In this document: positions 10,022-19,798 of the stretch, piece by piece
Layout: each line of letters begins with the position of its first letter
How positions within the stretch are numbered: the stretch's first letter is position 1
Assembly: GCA_963846585.1 (NCBI GenBank)
Contig: CAWJWO010000015.1
Location: 124,001-188,000 of the forward strand
From: JAAUTT01 sp963846585
GTDB lineage: Bacteria > Bacteroidota > Bacteroidia > Bacteroidales > JAAUTT01
DNA: 64,000 nt
Direction of reading: 5' to 3'
Program-made: the position numbers and the translations under genes
Notes under the pieces: model-generated
Databases searched by the model: none
What the model was told of the DNA's origin: nothing
The model's input: only the letters and a program-made list of their open reading frames with translations

Positions 10022-10558
10022 ATGAATAGCAATGAATTTAAATTAAAGCTGCTTCCAATTAATCAAAAACTTTATCGTTATAGCTTTCGGTTTATTTCAA
10101 ACCGGGAAGAAGCGGAAGATATAGTGCAGGAAGTTTATCTAAGACTTTGGAATATACGCTATAAACTCGGGGATATAATAAACCTTGAAGCTTTTGCCAC
10201 GACCATAACAAAAAATCTTTGCCTTGATAAATTAAAATCCAGGTATTTATCTTTGACAGACGATTTAAATAAACAGGTTATTAATGCTGAATCATTTGAA
10301 ATTGATCCACATAAAAGAATTGAAAATATTGATAATATTGCCATTGTAAAAAATATTATCAATCAGTTGCCTTATCAACAACAATTTATATTTAAATTGA
10401 AGGACCTAGATGAATTAAGTTTTGAAGAAATTGAAGAAATAACAGGATTAAACATAAATAACATACGGGTTAATCTTTCAAGAGCCCGTAAACATATTAG
10501 AAACGAATTAATTAAAATTCATGAGTACGGAACCGGAATTTATAAAAAATCTACTTAA
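10022..10558 (+). CDS. ECF-type RNA polymerase sigma factor
   Basis: 178 aa. Region 2 is visible as YSFRFISNREEAEDIVQEVYLRLW (residues ~20–43) and region 4 as LPYQQQFIFKLKDLDELSFEEI followed by an HTH with RVNLSRARKHIRNEL. No region 3, as expected for an ECF sigma. It begins 31 bp after the first DUF4252 gene, and its 3' end overlaps the next gene by 38 nt, which suggests translational coupling to a membrane regulator. It probably transcribes this operon and other genes. Confidence 0.9.
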   Translation: MNSNEFKLKLLPINQKLYRYSFRFISNREEAEDIVQEVYLRLWNIRYKLGDIINLEAFATTITKNLCLDKLKSRYLSLTDDLNKQVINAESFEIDPHKRIENIDNIAIVKNIINQLPYQQQFIFKLKDLDELSFEEIEEITGLNINNIRVNLSRARKHIRNELIKIHEYGTGIYKKST

Positions 10559-11099
10559 AAAGTATTATGACGGATCAACATCAGTTGATGAAGAATTAAT
10601 CCTAAAGAAATACTTTAGTAAGGACAATGTAACAGATGAATTTACAGTGGATAAAAAACTATTTTCTTATTTATCTGAAATGAATGGATCTGTCAACTTT
10701 AATTCAAATCTTGAGAAAAAACTCATCAGGATAATTGATTTCAGGGAAAAAAATGAAAGAAAAAATTATTTTATTCATAACAGATTTATTTATGGAAGCA
10801 TAGCAGCTGGAATTGCTATGTTAATTACCTGTTATTTATTAATTTATCAGCAGCAACATCAATTAAAACTTAAAGATTCCTATAAAGATTCCAAACTGGC
10901 TTATATCGAAGTTAAAAGATCTTTATATTATATTTCTGAAAGATTAAATAAAGGTACTGAACCCCTGAAAAGGATTTCCGACATTGACAAGGGATTTTCG
11001 CATTTATCTGCTATCTCTTATTTAGGTTCCGGCTTAAATGGATTGGATTTAATTCCGAAATACTATGACAATTCAAAAATTGAAAAAAATAAAAAATAA
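10521..11099 (+). CDS. Single-pass membrane protein, candidate anti-sigma factor
   Basis: 192 aa starting at an ATG inside the 3' end of the sigma gene. There is a soluble N-terminal ~85 residues, one membrane helix (IYGSIAAGIAMLITCYLLIY, about residues 89–108) and a ~80-residue charged C-terminal part. No named family recognised. Position, overlap and topology are those of an anti-sigma factor restraining the adjacent ECF sigma; this is inference from context. Confidence 0.6.
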   Translation: MSTEPEFIKNLLKKYYDGSTSVDEELILKKYFSKDNVTDEFTVDKKLFSYLSEMNGSVNFNSNLEKKLIRIIDFREKNERKNYFIHNRFIYGSIAAGIAMLITCYLLIYQQQHQLKLKDSYKDSKLAYIEVKRSLYYISERLNKGTEPLKRISDIDKGFSHLSAISYLGSGLNGLDLIPKYYDNSKIEKNKK

Positions 11100-11103
11100 T
11101 ATC

Positions 11104-11631
11104 ATGAAAACTAAAATTTTAATTTTATTGCTGGTTTCGATACAAGGCCTTGCTTTTTCACAATCATCCCCGGTAGATAAATTATTTGACAAATATTCAG
11201 GCAAGGAAGGGTTTACAACAGTTTATATTTCACATTATATGTTCGATATGTTCAGGAATGTAAATACTGATGATAAGGATTTTGATGGTCTTATCAAGGG
11301 CCTGAACAGTATACGTATCCTTACGATTGAAGATCCGAAACTGGTACCGGCAGGATTAAATTTTTATAAGGAAATTATTAATGAAATACCTGCTAATCAA
11401 TATAAAGAGCTTATGGTAATTAAAGAGAAAGGGCAGGATGTTAAATTTTTAGTTAAGGAAGAACAGGGTAGGATAGTAGAGTTATTATTGATTAGCGGAG
11501 GAAATGACAATGCTTTTATTAGTATTGAAGGAAATATTGATATGAAAAGTCTTTCCAGGCTTTCTAAAAGTTTAAATATTCAAAGCTTGAAACCACTTGA
11601 GAATGTCGATAAGGAAGCCAATAAAAAATAA
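11104..11631 (+). CDS. DUF4252 domain-containing secreted protein (copy 2)
   Basis: The start is set at the ATG at 11104, which opens a proper signal peptide (MKTKILILLLVSIQGLAFSQ). An upstream in-frame ATG at 11065 would add a lysine-rich tail inside the preceding gene. The mature part begins VDKLFDKYSGKEGFTTVYIS and carries the KELMVIKEKGQDVKFLVKE segment, matching copy 1. It is the last gene of the DUF4252/ECF-sigma operon. Confidence 0.85.
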   Translation: MKTKILILLLVSIQGLAFSQSSPVDKLFDKYSGKEGFTTVYISHYMFDMFRNVNTDDKDFDGLIKGLNSIRILTIEDPKLVPAGLNFYKEIINEIPANQYKELMVIKEKGQDVKFLVKEEQGRIVELLLISGGNDNAFISIEGNIDMKSLSRLSKSLNIQSLKPLENVDKEANKK

Positions 11632-11741
11632 ATCACAACAGGCACTAATTAGTCTGATTATGTAAATATCCGAATTTAGTTTGTTATCTGATTCATTGTA
11701 ATTACCTTTATACTGTATTCAAAATATATGTCTAAACGATT

Positions 11742-12611
11742 ATGAGTGTTTTAGTTGATAAAAATTCTTTAGTGATTGTTCAGGGGTTTACAGGAAATGA
11801 AGGAACTTTTCATGCCCGCCAGATGATAGAATATGGTACAAATGTTGTGGGAGGAGTTACTCCGGGCAAGGGCGGCCAATCACATATAAATCTTCCTGTT
11901 TTTAACACAGTGTCTGAGGCAATGGATAAAACAACTGCAAATGTTTCAATTATATTTGTGCCTCCGGCATATGCTGCAGATGCTATAATGGAAGCTGCCG
12001 CTGCAGGTATTGAACTTGTTATTGCAATTACAGAAGGCATTCCAATTTCTGACATGATTAAAGTTAAAGAATATCTTAAAGATAAACATACAAGGCTTAT
12101 CGGCCCAAATTGTCCGGGGGTAATTTCCCCCGGAGAAGCAAAAGTGGGTATTATGCCAGGATTTATTCATAAACCTGGCAAAATCGGGATAATTTCAAGA
12201 TCAGGTACTTTAACATATGAAGCTGTAGACCAAGTCACTAAAATTGGACTAGGTCAATCCACCTGCATCGGTATCGGAGGCGATCCTATAGTTGGAACTA
12301 CAATGGCTGAAGCAATAAAATTGTTAATGAAAGATCCTCTGACTGAAGGTATTATTATGATAGGTGAAATAGGTGGTTCGATGGAAACTGAAGCTGCTTA
12401 TTGGATTAAGGAATACGGTGAAAAACCTGTAGTTGGCTTTATAGCAGGACTAACTGCACCAAAAGGCCGTAAAATGGGACATGCCGGTGCTATCGTAGGA
12501 GGAATAAATGATACTGCTGCAGCTAAGATTGAAACCTTAAAGGAATGCGGAATAAATGTTATTGAAACACCGGCGGCCATCGGTATATCTATGCAACAAG
12601 CTTTAAAATAG
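11742..12611 (+). CDS. sucD: Succinate–CoA ligase subunit alpha
   Basis: 289 aa, full family length. Seen: the N-terminal CoA-binding Rossmann region (VQGFTGNEGTFHARQMIEYG), GGVTPGKGG, GPNCPGVISPGE, and the phospho-histidine motif MGHAGAIVGG (His247). It catalyses the substrate-level phosphorylation step of the TCA cycle with a beta subunit (SucC) that is not in this window. An unlinked sucD is usual in Bacteroidetes. Confidence 0.96.
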   Translation: MSVLVDKNSLVIVQGFTGNEGTFHARQMIEYGTNVVGGVTPGKGGQSHINLPVFNTVSEAMDKTTANVSIIFVPPAYAADAIMEAAAAGIELVIAITEGIPISDMIKVKEYLKDKHTRLIGPNCPGVISPGEAKVGIMPGFIHKPGKIGIISRSGTLTYEAVDQVTKIGLGQSTCIGIGGDPIVGTTMAEAIKLLMKDPLTEGIIMIGEIGGSMETEAAYWIKEYGEKPVVGFIAGLTAPKGRKMGHAGAIVGGINDTAAAKIETLKECGINVIETPAAIGISMQQALK

Positions 12612-12624
12612 TAGTAAGTAGTAA

Positions 12625-12728
12625 GTTATTGTAAGAAAAATTGTTTATGAGGTTTATAACGTTTATAAATTATTATTAAACATATAAACTTTATAAACTT
12701 TTATAAACCTTATAAACTTTTATCAACT
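12625..12728. repeat. Intergenic TTTATAAAC micro-repeat tract
   Basis: Between sucD and fabG, nearly the whole gap is degenerate TTTATAAAC/ACTTTATAAACTT units. Same family as the tracts upstream of relA and near 4917–5045. Confidence 0.6.
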
Positions 12729-12773
12729 TTCTGATTATTTTTGTTCCCTTAATTAAATTTAAAATAATACAAA

Positions 12774-13520
12774 ATGCATTTACTTGAAGGAAAAACTGCA
12801 GTTATTACAGGGGCTGCCAGAGGTATCGGAAAAGCTATTGCTCTCCGTTTTGCTTCGGAAGGAGCTAATATTGCCTTTACCGACCTGGCATATGATGAAA
12901 ATGTTAAAAGTCTGGAAAATGAATTATCTGCAATTGGCATAAAAGCAAAAGGATATGCTTCCAATGCAGCAAATTTTTCCGATACAGCCGAAGTTGTAAA
13001 TAAAATTACTCAGGAATTCGGACGTATAGATATACTTGTTAACAATGCCGGCATTACACGTGATACATTATTGATGCGCATGACAGAGGAACAATGGGAT
13101 TTGGTAATAAATGTCAATCTGAAATCGGTCTTTAATTTTACAAAAGCGGTTCAATCAATAATGTTAAAACAAAAGTCAGGCAGTATAATTAATATGAGTT
13201 CGGTAGTAGGAGTTTCAGGCAATATTGGCCAGTCCAATTATTCTGCATCAAAAGCCGGCATAATAGGATTTACTAAATCAGTGGCCAAAGAACTGGGTTC
13301 AAGGAATATAAGGAGTAATGCAATTGCACCTGGTTTTATTATTACTGATATGACAAATCAATTAACTGAGGAACAGCGTGAAGCCTGGATAAAAAACATT
13401 CCTCTCAGAAGAGGCGGGACTCCTGAGGATGTTGCAAATGTTTGCGTTTTCCTGGGATCCGATCTTTCATCCTATGTATCCGGACAGGTTATTCAGGTAT
13501 GTGGAGGCATGTATACTTAG
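12774..13520 (+). CDS. fabG: 3-oxoacyl-[ACP] reductase
   Basis: 248 aa short-chain dehydrogenase. Seen: TGAARGIG cofactor motif (residues ~12–19), NNAG (~89), the catalytic Ser in MSSVVG and the YSASK motif (~Tyr155/Lys159), and IAPGFIITDMT near the C-terminus, which is characteristic of FabG. It uses NADPH to reduce 3-oxoacyl-ACP in fatty acid synthesis. The stop codon runs straight into a long palindrome. Confidence 0.94.
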   Translation: MHLLEGKTAVITGAARGIGKAIALRFASEGANIAFTDLAYDENVKSLENELSAIGIKAKGYASNAANFSDTAEVVNKITQEFGRIDILVNNAGITRDTLLMRMTEEQWDLVINVNLKSVFNFTKAVQSIMLKQKSGSIINMSSVVGVSGNIGQSNYSASKAGIIGFTKSVAKELGSRNIRSNAIAPGFIITDMTNQLTEEQREAWIKNIPLRRGGTPEDVANVCVFLGSDLSSYVSGQVIQVCGGMYT

Positions 13521-13642
13521 TGTTTGAATTATAAAGCCCGTGGCCTTCGTTATGCTCGCCTAAAAACCAGTCATTTACTAAAGTAAACTCCTGATTTTTA
13601 GGCTTCGCAAGCCTCGGCCACAAACTTTATAATCCAAACACT
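13519..13642. repeat. 124-nt imperfect palindrome after fabG
   Basis: Two arms of about 60 nt, starting AGTGTTTGAATTATAAAG and ending in its near-complement, pair with roughly three-quarters identity around a centre near 13580. The arms contain AAAAACCAGTCATTTACTA, a motif that recurs at 19708–19728 and 25431–25451. It could be a very long hairpin terminator or a MITE/REP-like element. Confidence 0.7.
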
Positions 13643-13687
13643 TTACTTTAAAGACATACATTGAAGTGTTAAAAGAAAAACCTTAAT

Positions 13688-13710
13688 CGCCTTGATCTTG
13701 GCGTTTTCTT
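13688..13710 (+). terminator. Short hairpin with T-run
   Basis: CGCC–TTGATCTT–GGCG followed by TTTTCTT. This is a weak but plausible intrinsic terminator between fabG and the M48 protease gene. Confidence 0.4.
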
Positions 13711-13787
13711 ATCAAACATTAAAAAATTAAGCAATAATAAAGATTATTTACTAAGTACTATGCACTATGCACTTAGCACTAAACAAT

Positions 13788-15029
13788 ATGTATACAACTA
13801 TTTTCTATATAATTATAGCAATAATCCTTGCAGATTATATTTTCGAACGCTGGCTGGTTTATCTTAATTCCAGGACCAGGGGATCGGAATTACCAGCTGA
13901 ACTTTTGGGAATATACGACCAGGAGAAATTGCAAAAATCTGTTAACTACGATAAAGTAAACAGCAAATTTGGCAATATCACCAGTACTATCAATTTATTT
14001 GTAATCCTGGTAACCTTATTTATGTTTGGGTTTGCCTATGCTGATCATCTTGCAGGATTGATTACACAAAACCTTGTATTTAAGGCTTTGTTGTTTTTTG
14101 CAGTGATTGGGTTAGCGTCGGACATTATTAATACTCCCTTAAGTATCTACGATACTTTTGTAATCGAAGAAAAATTCGGGTTTAATAAAACCACTCCTAA
14201 ATTATATATTATTGACAAAATAAAGGGATGGATTCTGTCCTTAATTGTCGGTGGCGGTTTAATGTTTATAATATTATGGGTTTATTACCGTACTACTGAC
14301 ATGTTCTGGATATATGCCTGGGTTATTGTGTCAGTTGTAATGATTTTTTTCGCGATGTTCTATTCCAACCTTATTGTCCCATTGTTTAACAAACAGGTAC
14401 CACTGGAGGATGGTGAGCTAAAAACTGCTATAAATGACTTTGCTTTAAAGGTTAACTTTAAGCTTGATAATATTTATACAATTGACGGATCAAAACGGTC
14501 TACCAAGGCTAACGCGTATTTTACAGGTTTGGGAAGGAAGAAACGGATAGTTTTATACGATACCCTTATTAAAGAGTTAAGCGTTAATGAAATTGTAGCT
14601 GTTTTAGCTCACGAAATAGGACATTACAAGAAAAAACATACTTTACAATCGATAGTTATATCAATACTTCAAACAGGATTAACATTTTATCTGATTTCCA
14701 TATTTTTAAAAGCACCTGCATTATCTCAGGCGCTTGGTGTAAAGGATCCGTGTTTCCATATCGGTATCATTGCTTTTGGTATATTATACAGCCCGATATC
14801 ACTTATCATTGGTTTAGCAATGAATCTGTTATCCAGAAAAAATGAATACCAGGCCGACGCATTTGCAAAGGAAAAATTTGGTGCCGAACCTTTAATAATG
14901 GCGCTGAATAAATTATCAGCCAATAATCTGAATAACCTTACACCACACTCTTTGTATGTATTTTTCCATTACTCACACCCAACACTTTTACAGAGGATTG
15001 TTGCTTTAAAAAAAATTACAAATAACTAA
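13788..15029 (+). CDS. M48-family (Ste24/CAAX-protease-like) zinc membrane metalloprotease
   Basis: 413 aa from the ATG at 13788; the earlier in-frame ATG at 13767 lies inside a TGCACTA micro-repeat and is less likely. Several hydrophobic helices are present (residues ~5–20, ~60–120, ~145–200, ~285–340). The zinc motif HEIGH is at about 275–279, and the third ligand Glu lies in NEYQADAF (~350). This layout matches CAAX prenyl protease 1/Ste24 homologues, integral-membrane peptidases; in bacteria the role is usually envelope quality control. Confidence 0.9.
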   Translation: MYTTIFYIIIAIILADYIFERWLVYLNSRTRGSELPAELLGIYDQEKLQKSVNYDKVNSKFGNITSTINLFVILVTLFMFGFAYADHLAGLITQNLVFKALLFFAVIGLASDIINTPLSIYDTFVIEEKFGFNKTTPKLYIIDKIKGWILSLIVGGGLMFIILWVYYRTTDMFWIYAWVIVSVVMIFFAMFYSNLIVPLFNKQVPLEDGELKTAINDFALKVNFKLDNIYTIDGSKRSTKANAYFTGLGRKKRIVLYDTLIKELSVNEIVAVLAHEIGHYKKKHTLQSIVISILQTGLTFYLISIFLKAPALSQALGVKDPCFHIGIIAFGILYSPISLIIGLAMNLLSRKNEYQADAFAKEKFGAEPLIMALNKLSANNLNNLTPHSLYVFFHYSHPTLLQRIVALKKITNN

Positions 15030-15067
15030 TTACTGATTACTAATGACAGATTAGTCAAAAAATAGTT

Positions 15068-15910
15068 ATGAAAAAGTATTATCTGATATTAGCTTTATTG
15101 TTTAATGCCGGATTAAATTTATTTGCACAAGATTTATCTGCCAGTTTTCAGGATAATAAAAATGTAAGTGTTATAAAATCAGGCAGAGATTCAGTTAAAT
15201 TCATAAAAAGTTATTTTTTGTCTTTAAATTCGGGTTATAGCAATATGGCAGCCAAAGATGATATTCTTTCACCGTTAATTTATAGTGCCTCTCAGATGCC
15301 GGTAGAATTAGATTGTCTGCATTTTGGCAAAAAAAATATTCAGTTTCTTTCTATATATTATAGTAATGCCACACTAAACTCTTCTATTTCTGATAGTTAC
15401 TTTCAGCCATATACAAATGATACTTATATTTCACTGGAATATGCATATATCCGGAAAGTAAATTCGTTTCTTAACCTGAACATGGATTTATACATAGGAT
15501 GTAAATTAATTGGTGAGTTAAATCTTATGGATCATTTTTATAATTCTTATGATGATGCCATAACCGGAGAGCTGATATTTAGTTTAGGGCCTGATATATT
15601 ATTATTAAAAAAATTCGGGCATCAAAATGCCAGTTTTCTTTATTTTAATTTCAATATGCCATTTATTGCAAATTCACCATACCGGTTTTACAATTATAAT
15701 GTAGGCAGTTATTCCGTTAATAACTATATAACGTTAAATAAATTAATTGAATTTAAAACGAAATTTTCATATACTTATTTTGTGAATAAACATATTGGTT
15801 TTGATTGTAATTATATCTTTCATTATTATTCCCTGGCTGAATATCAAAATCTGTTATATTCGCGCTATATGAACAACCAATTGCTTATAGGGATAACCGT
15901 AAAAATATAA
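15068..15910 (+). CDS. Hypothetical secreted/outer-membrane protein
   Basis: 280 aa with a signal peptide (MKKYYLILALLFNAGLNLFAQ) and a Tyr/Asn-rich beta-strand body that ends GITVKI, suggesting an outer-membrane barrel. No family recognised. It ends 6 bp before the start of the S41 peptidase lipoprotein, so the two are probably one operon. Confidence 0.6.
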   Translation: MKKYYLILALLFNAGLNLFAQDLSASFQDNKNVSVIKSGRDSVKFIKSYFLSLNSGYSNMAAKDDILSPLIYSASQMPVELDCLHFGKKNIQFLSIYYSNATLNSSISDSYFQPYTNDTYISLEYAYIRKVNSFLNLNMDLYIGCKLIGELNLMDHFYNSYDDAITGELIFSLGPDILLLKKFGHQNASFLYFNFNMPFIANSPYRFYNYNVGSYSVNNYITLNKLIEFKTKFSYTYFVNKHIGFDCNYIFHYYSLAEYQNLLYSRYMNNQLLIGITVKI

Positions 15911-15916
15911 GTAAGG

Positions 15917-16948
15917 ATGAGAATAAAATTTTTAATATTTGCTGCCTTTATTTTTACCGGGTGCCAAAAATTATTTTTTAAGGATGATCCGGCTAATACT
16001 CCTGTGAATAATTTTCAAATATTTTGGAACGATTTTAATAATTATTATGCACAATTTGGGATAAGGCGTATAAACTGGGATTCAGTTTATACTGTGTATT
16101 ATCCCCAGGTAAAGTTAAATTCATCTGATCAACAATTATTTAATGTTTTATCAGGTATGGTAACCTTATTGAACGATTTGCATGTTAACCTGGAAACCCC
16201 TGTTGGTAATGCGTCCTGTAAAACTCCTTATCCTTCAAAATATCCAAGTAGAATATTAATTGCATATCAAAATGGCATAAATCCCATCTATGTAAATGAA
16301 GTATTAGGTTATGCTTTTTATAATAATATCGGTTATATCCAAATATTTACATTTATTACGGAAGGGAAAGTATCTAATGGTTCTGATTCAAGATATTCAG
16401 CCATTGATCAAATATTGCCAAAATTTGCAAATCAGGATGGCATCATTATTGACGTGAGAGGGAATGGAGGGGGAACTGCAAGTAATGCTTTAACAATTGC
16501 CAGTAGATTTGCTGATACTATCAGGTTAAGTTATAAGTTAAAATTTAAAAATGGTACAGGAAAAAATGATTTTACCGATTGGCAGAATTATTATATAGAA
16601 CCTGGCGGAAATTTTCAATTTAAAAAGCCTGTTGTTGTCCTTACAAGCAGGGCAACTGGAAGTGTTGCTGAAATGTTTGTGGCATATATGAATGTATTGC
16701 CACAGGTTACAATAGTTGGCGATACTACAGGCGGAGGCACCGGAAGTCCTATATTCAGGGAACTTCCAAATGGATGGATATACAGGTTATCAACCGAGTA
16801 TGGGGAAACAGCCAATAATAAGTTAATCGATGGAAAAGGCATTGTTCCCGGTATTACGGTTCAAACATCAGTTACTGATTCCATAAACGGAATAGACAGG
16901 ATGGTAGAAAAAGCAGTAGAAGTTATTGAATCGCAGAAAAATAAATAG
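15917..16948 (+). CDS. S41-family (C-terminal processing-like) peptidase, lipoprotein
   Basis: 343 aa with a lipoprotein signal (MRIKFLIFAAFIFTGC). The S41 core is visible: IGYIQIFTF, DGIIIDVRGNGGG (~175–190), the nucleophile region TSRATGSVAEMF (~245) and DTTGGGTGSP. No obvious PDZ domain between the lipobox and the core. Probably a periplasmic or surface tail-processing protease. Paired with the upstream barrel protein. Confidence 0.86.
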   Translation: MRIKFLIFAAFIFTGCQKLFFKDDPANTPVNNFQIFWNDFNNYYAQFGIRRINWDSVYTVYYPQVKLNSSDQQLFNVLSGMVTLLNDLHVNLETPVGNASCKTPYPSKYPSRILIAYQNGINPIYVNEVLGYAFYNNIGYIQIFTFITEGKVSNGSDSRYSAIDQILPKFANQDGIIIDVRGNGGGTASNALTIASRFADTIRLSYKLKFKNGTGKNDFTDWQNYYIEPGGNFQFKKPVVVLTSRATGSVAEMFVAYMNVLPQVTIVGDTTGGGTGSPIFRELPNGWIYRLSTEYGETANNKLIDGKGIVPGITVQTSVTDSINGIDRMVEKAVEVIESQKNK

Positions 16949-17092
16949 ATACAAGAACCAGGAACCAGGTATCAAGATGAAAATAATTAATAATTAGTAA
17001 TGTGTAATTAATAGATTAAAATTTATTATTCAATTATTCATTACTAATTACTAATTACTAATTTTACTAAGCACTAAGCACTATATTTTTCC

Positions 17093-17166
17093 GCCTCTTT
17101 AGCTCAGCCGGTTAGAGCAGCTGTTTCGTAAACAGCAGGTCGGGGGTTCGAATCCCCTGAGAGGCT
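17093..17166 (+). tRNA. tRNA-Thr (anticodon CGT)
   Basis: Full cloverleaf: acceptor GCCTCTT pairs with GAGAGGC (one G·U), D arm GCTC…GAGC, anticodon loop TTCGTAA within CTGTT/AACAG, T arm GGGGGTTCGAATCCCCT. CCA is not encoded. The accessory region begins shortly downstream. Confidence 0.95.
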
Positions 17167-17217
17167 CTCAGATATTGAATATATATATAAGGTTTTCAAA
17201 AAACTGACCACAATTAC

Positions 17218-17598
17218 TTAATTAACATTTAAAAATTTATTTACTTTATTCATAAATGTGTTTTCGTCAAATGGTTTTATAATACAATCATTACAACCAC
17301 ATTGTAGCTGAATATTAATATCACAATTTCGACATGTTCCGGCAGTATTAGCTAGAATAGGTATTTTATTATTTGTTTCCCTTATTTTAAGGATAGTTTC
17401 AAAGCCTGACATTTTCGGGATATTTATATCCATTAAAATCAAATCAAAGGACAAAGTTTCAAGTATATCAATTATTTCATTCCCGTTGTAGGCATGTACA
17501 ATTTTAATTCCGGTTGACAATAAATATTCTTCCATTAACCAAAAGCAGCAGTCATCAACTTCAGCAATGAGAATGGATTTGTTTATAAAATTTGACAT
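17218..17598 (-). CDS. Stand-alone response regulator receiver domain
   Basis: 126 aa, CheY-like. Acidic pocket EVDDCC near the N-terminus, phospho-acceptor in LILMDINIPKMSG (Asp ~57), the Thr switch position in ANTAG, and Lys in IIKPFD. There is an unusual run of four Cys (CRNCDINIQLQCGCNDC, ~90–105). It has no output domain and no kinase beside it. Probably a signalling relay protein; partner unknown. Confidence 0.85.
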   Translation of the reverse strand: MSNFINKSILIAEVDDCCFWLMEEYLLSTGIKIVHAYNGNEIIDILETLSFDLILMDINIPKMSGFETILKIRETNNKIPILANTAGTCRNCDINIQLQCGCNDCIIKPFDENTFMNKVNKFLNVN

Positions 17599-17729
17599 AA
17601 ATTTAAAAAATAACCTGGTGTATAAAATTTATTAATAATTCCTGCTTTAAAAGCATATATTCTAAATATTTCTTACAGGTATTTTATATAAAGACGTAAT
17701 TTTTCCAAAACGTTCCCAAATTTTTATAT

Positions 17730-17763
17730 AAAATTTTCGTTCAATTCCAGAATATGGTTGATA
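17730..17763 (+). repeat. Left 34-bp inverted repeat of the accessory region
   Basis: Begins AAAATTTTCGTTCAATTC and ends ATGGTTGATA. The reverse complement recurs at 48141–48174 with four mismatches. Together they enclose the split restriction-modification operon and everything inserted in it. Confidence 0.65.
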
Positions 17764-17840
17764 ACTAATTAATATATAAAATTAATATTTTATATCATTA
17801 ATAAAGTTATTGATAAATTTACACAACTAAAAACCGACAG

Positions 17841-18461
17841 ATGGAACAACTTACTATTGAAAAACTAAAAGCTGAAGCAAAAAAATTTTGTACAAGTGAA
17901 TAATTGATTAAAAATTCTAAACTTTATGGAGTAAGTGATGGGAAAGCAATAGGAACTCATATTGAACATAAATTTCAAGACCGGTTAAAAGAAAATTATA
18001 TTGTAACCATCGGTTCTTCTGCAAATGGAATAGATTTACCTTCGCTTGATATATTGACTGACATTAAGGTGACTTCGGATGAACAACCACAATCTTCATG
18101 TCCATTTAAAGATGCGAAACAAAAAATTTTTGGACTTGGATATAATTTACTTGTTTTTGTTTACGATAAAATAGATGATGTTGAAACAAAAACTGCTTCA
18201 CTAAATTTTATAAGTTGTTCATTTATTTCAAAAGAACGAACATCGGATTATTCTATAACATACAGATTAAGAGAGATGATTAAGGATAAGTCAAATATTG
18301 AAGATATTATGGGTTATCTCAATGATAGAAATATACCTGCTGATGAAATTACTTTAAAAAAATTAGCACAGCAAATTCTTGATACACCACCGGAACAAGG
18401 ATATTTAACAATAACAAATGCTTTACAATGGAGATTGCAATATCAAAGAATTGTTGATCTT
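17841..18461 (+). pseudogene. Type II restriction endonuclease, 5' part (stop codon + transposon insertion)
   Basis: The ATG at 17841 opens MEQLTIEKLKAEAKKFC, then an in-frame TAA at 17901–17903 interrupts it. The frame continues to 18461, where the Tn3-family element begins. The rest lies at 37798–37872: joining the pieces and dropping one ATCTT copy gives exactly 232 codons. The core has a PD-(D/E)xK-like arrangement (GIDLPSLDILTDIKV) and the QPQSSCPF motif seen in restriction endonucleases. An adenine methylase follows. The enzyme is dead unless the stop is read through and the element excised. Confidence 0.85.
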
Positions 18462-18499
18462 GGGTAAGTTTGACTAAACCCCCGAAATGTAAATTAGGG
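18462..18499 (+). repeat. Left terminal inverted repeat of the large Tn3-family element
   Basis: 38 bp beginning GGGTAAGTTTGACTAAA. Against the right end the first 17 bases are identical and the following 21 share the AAA, GTA and TAGG blocks. An identical copy lies internally at 24187. Confidence 0.85.
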
Positions 18500-18576
18500 C
18501 CATAATTTTAAAATAATTACTTGTAAATATTTAATTATGTTCTATGTATATATTTTATCTGCCTAAAAGATTAATT

Positions 18577-19557
18577 TTAATCCTTAAATTCACAAACCCC
18601 TCCTGTTCCTGTGCCAATCCATTTATTCCCTTGTTTATCTATAGCAATCGTAACAACTTCATTATTTGACAACCCACTATTACTAGTATTGTATGTTATC
18701 CATTTATTTCCATCAAATTTTGTTATGCCGGCCACAGATTCATATCCTAACCAAATATTATCTTGTATGTCAACAGCAATACACCAAACCCAATTATTCG
18801 CTAACCCGCTGTTCATAGTATTGAAATTTGTCCAATTAGAGCCATCAAATTTTGACAATCCATTGCAAGTGCCAAACCATGTATTCCCATGTTTATCAAA
18901 AGCAATTGCATTGACTGAATCATTAATTAAACCATTTTTTGTATTGTAAGTACTCCAGTTGTTGCCACTAAATTTTGATACTCCTGAACCCCAAGTACCA
19001 AACCATATATTTCCTTGCGCATCAATAGAAGTACATAAATATCTAATGCCATTATATACAATACCACTGTTAGTAGAATTATAAATAGTCCAAATGTTAC
19101 CATTAAACTTTGAAGCTCCAACCCACATATTTCCTTGTAAATCGAAACCTATTTGCCCACCAACACCACTAGGCAGACCTCCATTGGCAGTATTATAGGC
19201 ATTCCAATTAGTCCCATCAAATTTCATTAACCCTGCATCGGATGTTCCCCAAATAGTATCATGAGTGTCGACTTTAATGTCCCATACAGTATTAATATAA
19301 TAACCACCTGCGACAGCATATGTAGTCCACTTATTCCCATCAAATTTTAATATGCCATCAGTTATAGTTCCAAACCATTTATTATCTAATGAATCAATAG
19401 CCATAGAACCCCATATTTCATTGCTAACCAATCCACTATTTGATGTATTATAATTGGTCCATCCAGTATAAGTTGGAGAAGTAGGTTCCTTTTTGCAAGA
19501 GAAAATAAGCAAAACAAATAGAACCACAAAAACTATATTCCGTAATGAATTTTTCAT
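18577..19557 (-). CDS. Propeller-repeat surface lipoprotein (copy 1)
   Basis: 326 aa. Lipoprotein signal ending LLIFSC, then about seven repeats of the pattern 'SKFDG-W-YNT-NSGL … IAID-QGN-WFGT-GG', the two-component-regulator propeller (Reg_prop) type also seen in hybrid sensor proteins. Here there is no membrane or kinase part, so it is a free beta-propeller lipoprotein, probably surface-exposed and ligand-binding. Near-identical to 24302–25282 and clearly paralogous to the IS66-interrupted gene between them. Confidence 0.85.
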   Translation of the reverse strand: MKNSLRNIVFVVLFVLLIFSCKKEPTSPTYTGWTNYNTSNSGLVSNEIWGSMAIDSLDNKWFGTITDGILKFDGNKWTTYAVAGGYYINTVWDIKVDTHDTIWGTSDAGLMKFDGTNWNAYNTANGGLPSGVGGQIGFDLQGNMWVGASKFNGNIWTIYNSTNSGIVYNGIRYLCTSIDAQGNIWFGTWGSGVSKFSGNNWSTYNTKNGLINDSVNAIAFDKHGNTWFGTCNGLSKFDGSNWTNFNTMNSGLANNWVWCIAVDIQDNIWLGYESVAGITKFDGNKWITYNTSNSGLSNNEVVTIAIDKQGNKWIGTGTGGVCEFKD

Positions 19558-19798
19558 AACTTATGTCTTTGGTTAACAATTTTCATGTTTTATGATATTT
19601 TATCTAAAGTGTAAATAAAGGCAAATAAGGTTGGAAAAGTAAAATTAATAATAATTCTCCTTAATTAGCGTATTTCCATAAAGTCCGAAACCTTAGTTAA
19701 GTTCGTTTAAAAATCAGTCATTTACTATTATTAGTGACACGACATGATATGTCACTACATTTGATTCCTTCACAAGTATCGATACGTACTTTATGATT

